Below, one piece after another: positions 5,851 through 6,365 of a stretch of DNA of 6,365 bases; position 1 is the stretch's first letter, and each line of letters begins with the position of its first letter. This DNA comes from Klebsiella pneumoniae (GTDB taxonomy: Bacteria > Pseudomonadota > Gammaproteobacteria > Ga0077536). The stretch spans positions 1 to 6,365 of the forward strand of contig CAMCBY010000252.1 of the NCBI GenBank assembly GCA_945873015.1, written 5' to 3'. The position numbers and the translations under genes were made by a program. Below the pieces are notes generated by a model. The model had not been told where the DNA came from. It did no database searches and was given only the letters and a program-made list of their open reading frames with translations.

Positions 5851-6365
5851 TCAGTGCTGTGGATGCGCGGCGGTGCCACGGCGTAGAAGTTTGCTCACCA
5901 GCGGTACCAGGGAAACGGCCCCCAATCCGAGGAGCACGGCACCGGCGATGAATCGATCGACGGCAAAGGTCTGCGCCAACAGACCGCTGCCTTCGACGCA
6001 AATCAGTATAGCCGCGACAATCAGCACAAAGACGCCAAAACCACGTTGCAACTGCGCGGAAGAAATTGAACGCGCGAGACGGGTGCCAACCATCGTGCCG
6101 ACAATCGCAAGCACGCTGATCACGACCGCCGACTGGGCATCCAGGGGCACATGCGAGACCAGTGCATAACTGGCGACGCCCGCAGCGCAGTTCATGATGA
6201 TGACCAGCAGCGAAGTGCCGACCGCCGTGTGCATAGGCAAGCCGCCAAGCAACGCGAGTGCCGGTACCACCAGAAAACCGCCGCCGGCACCCACCAGGCC
6301 AGTCACCAAGCCGACGCCCAAACCGTCCATAAGCACACGATGGATGCGACGTTCGACCGAGACGG
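5851..6365 (-). CDS. TauE/SafE-family sulfur-anion permease, C-terminal portion (5' end beyond window)
   Basis: An inner-membrane permease of the TauE/SafE family, whose members are linked to movement of sulfite, sulfoacetate and other sulfur or organic anions. The 170 complete visible codons stay in frame to the window edge. GLVGAGGGFLVVPAL (visible residues 22-36) followed by LPMHTAVGTSLLVI is the repeat motif of the family. Full proteins of about 250-270 residues carry it twice, and the charged VERRIHR stretch just before it looks like the linker to the second half. This is therefore read as the C-terminal half, with the start outside. A GTG at 6336 is in frame but the reading continues past it. 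Hydrophobic segments lie at about 14-35, 38-60, 73-90, 102-118 and 135-152. It is upstream of sqr in the same operon. Sulfite or sulfane-sulfur export is inferred from neighbours. Confidence 0.88.
   Translation of the reverse strand, partial: VSVERRIHRVLMDGLGVGLVTGLVGAGGGFLVVPALALLGGLPMHTAVGTSLLVIIMNCAAGVASYALVSHVPLDAQSAVVISVLAIVGTMVGTRLARSISSAQLQRGFGVFVLIVAAILICVEGSGLLAQTFAVDRFIAGAVLLGLGAVSLVPLVSKLLRRGTAAHPQH

Noticed and set aside
5807..6001. Upstream in-frame start for the SQR gene, adding 65 residues.
   Set aside because: The extension overlaps the TauE/SafE gene, is Arg-rich and precedes a good ribosome binding site and a typical Rossmann N-terminus at 5806.
4586..6169. Long open frame on the plus strand (527 codons) opposite sqr and tauE.
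   Set aside because: It is antisense to two clear genes, crosses their boundary, and its translation is Arg/His-rich with no motif.
6334..6336. GTG as the start of the TauE/SafE gene.
   Set aside because: The frame stays open to the window edge with a plausible linker (VERRIHR), and starting here would leave only the second half of the family.

Overview
The window is GC-rich and densely coding. The mix of an AcnD/PrpF-type methylcitrate pathway with a type II sulfide:quinone oxidoreductase and split YeeE/YedE transporters suggests a Gram-negative proteobacterium, most likely gamma- or betaproteobacterial. That placement is inferred from gene content only. There are six protein genes, two of them cut by the window ends. 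I see no tRNA, rRNA, mobile element or CRISPR array.

Left half, plus strand (1-3456): the 3' five-sixths of acnD (Fe-S 2-methylcitrate dehydratase), then a 99-bp spacer, then complete prpF (methylaconitate isomerase). Together they replace PrpD in the 2-methylcitrate cycle of propionate catabolism. AcnD dehydrates 2-methylcitrate to a methylaconitate isomer, and PrpF converts that into the 2-methyl-cis-aconitate used by housekeeping aconitase. prpB, prpC and a regulator would be expected upstream, outside the window. The spacer holds a strong terminator-like hairpin with a T-tract, and the prpF ribosome binding site follows directly after it.

Middle (3457-3674): a 218-bp gap between convergent genes with no convincing gene. 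It contains a GC-rich hairpin and one arm of a 14-bp perfect inverted repeat. The other arm lies in the last codons of the neighbouring transporter gene.

Right half, minus strand (3675-6365, transcribed right to left): a tight sulfur-handling operon. The order is TauE/SafE permease (N-terminal part beyond the window), type II sulfide:quinone oxidoreductase (sqr), then two half-size YeeE/YedE sulfur-transport proteins whose genes overlap by ATGA. SQR would oxidise sulfide to sulfane sulfur and pass electrons to quinone. The YeeE/YedE pair probably moves thiosulfate or a related sulfur compound, and TauE/SafE is a candidate exporter of sulfite or another sulfur anion. The layout resembles the BigR/Pmp-type sulfide-detoxification operons, so an ArsR-family regulator and a persulfide dioxygenase may lie just beyond the right edge.
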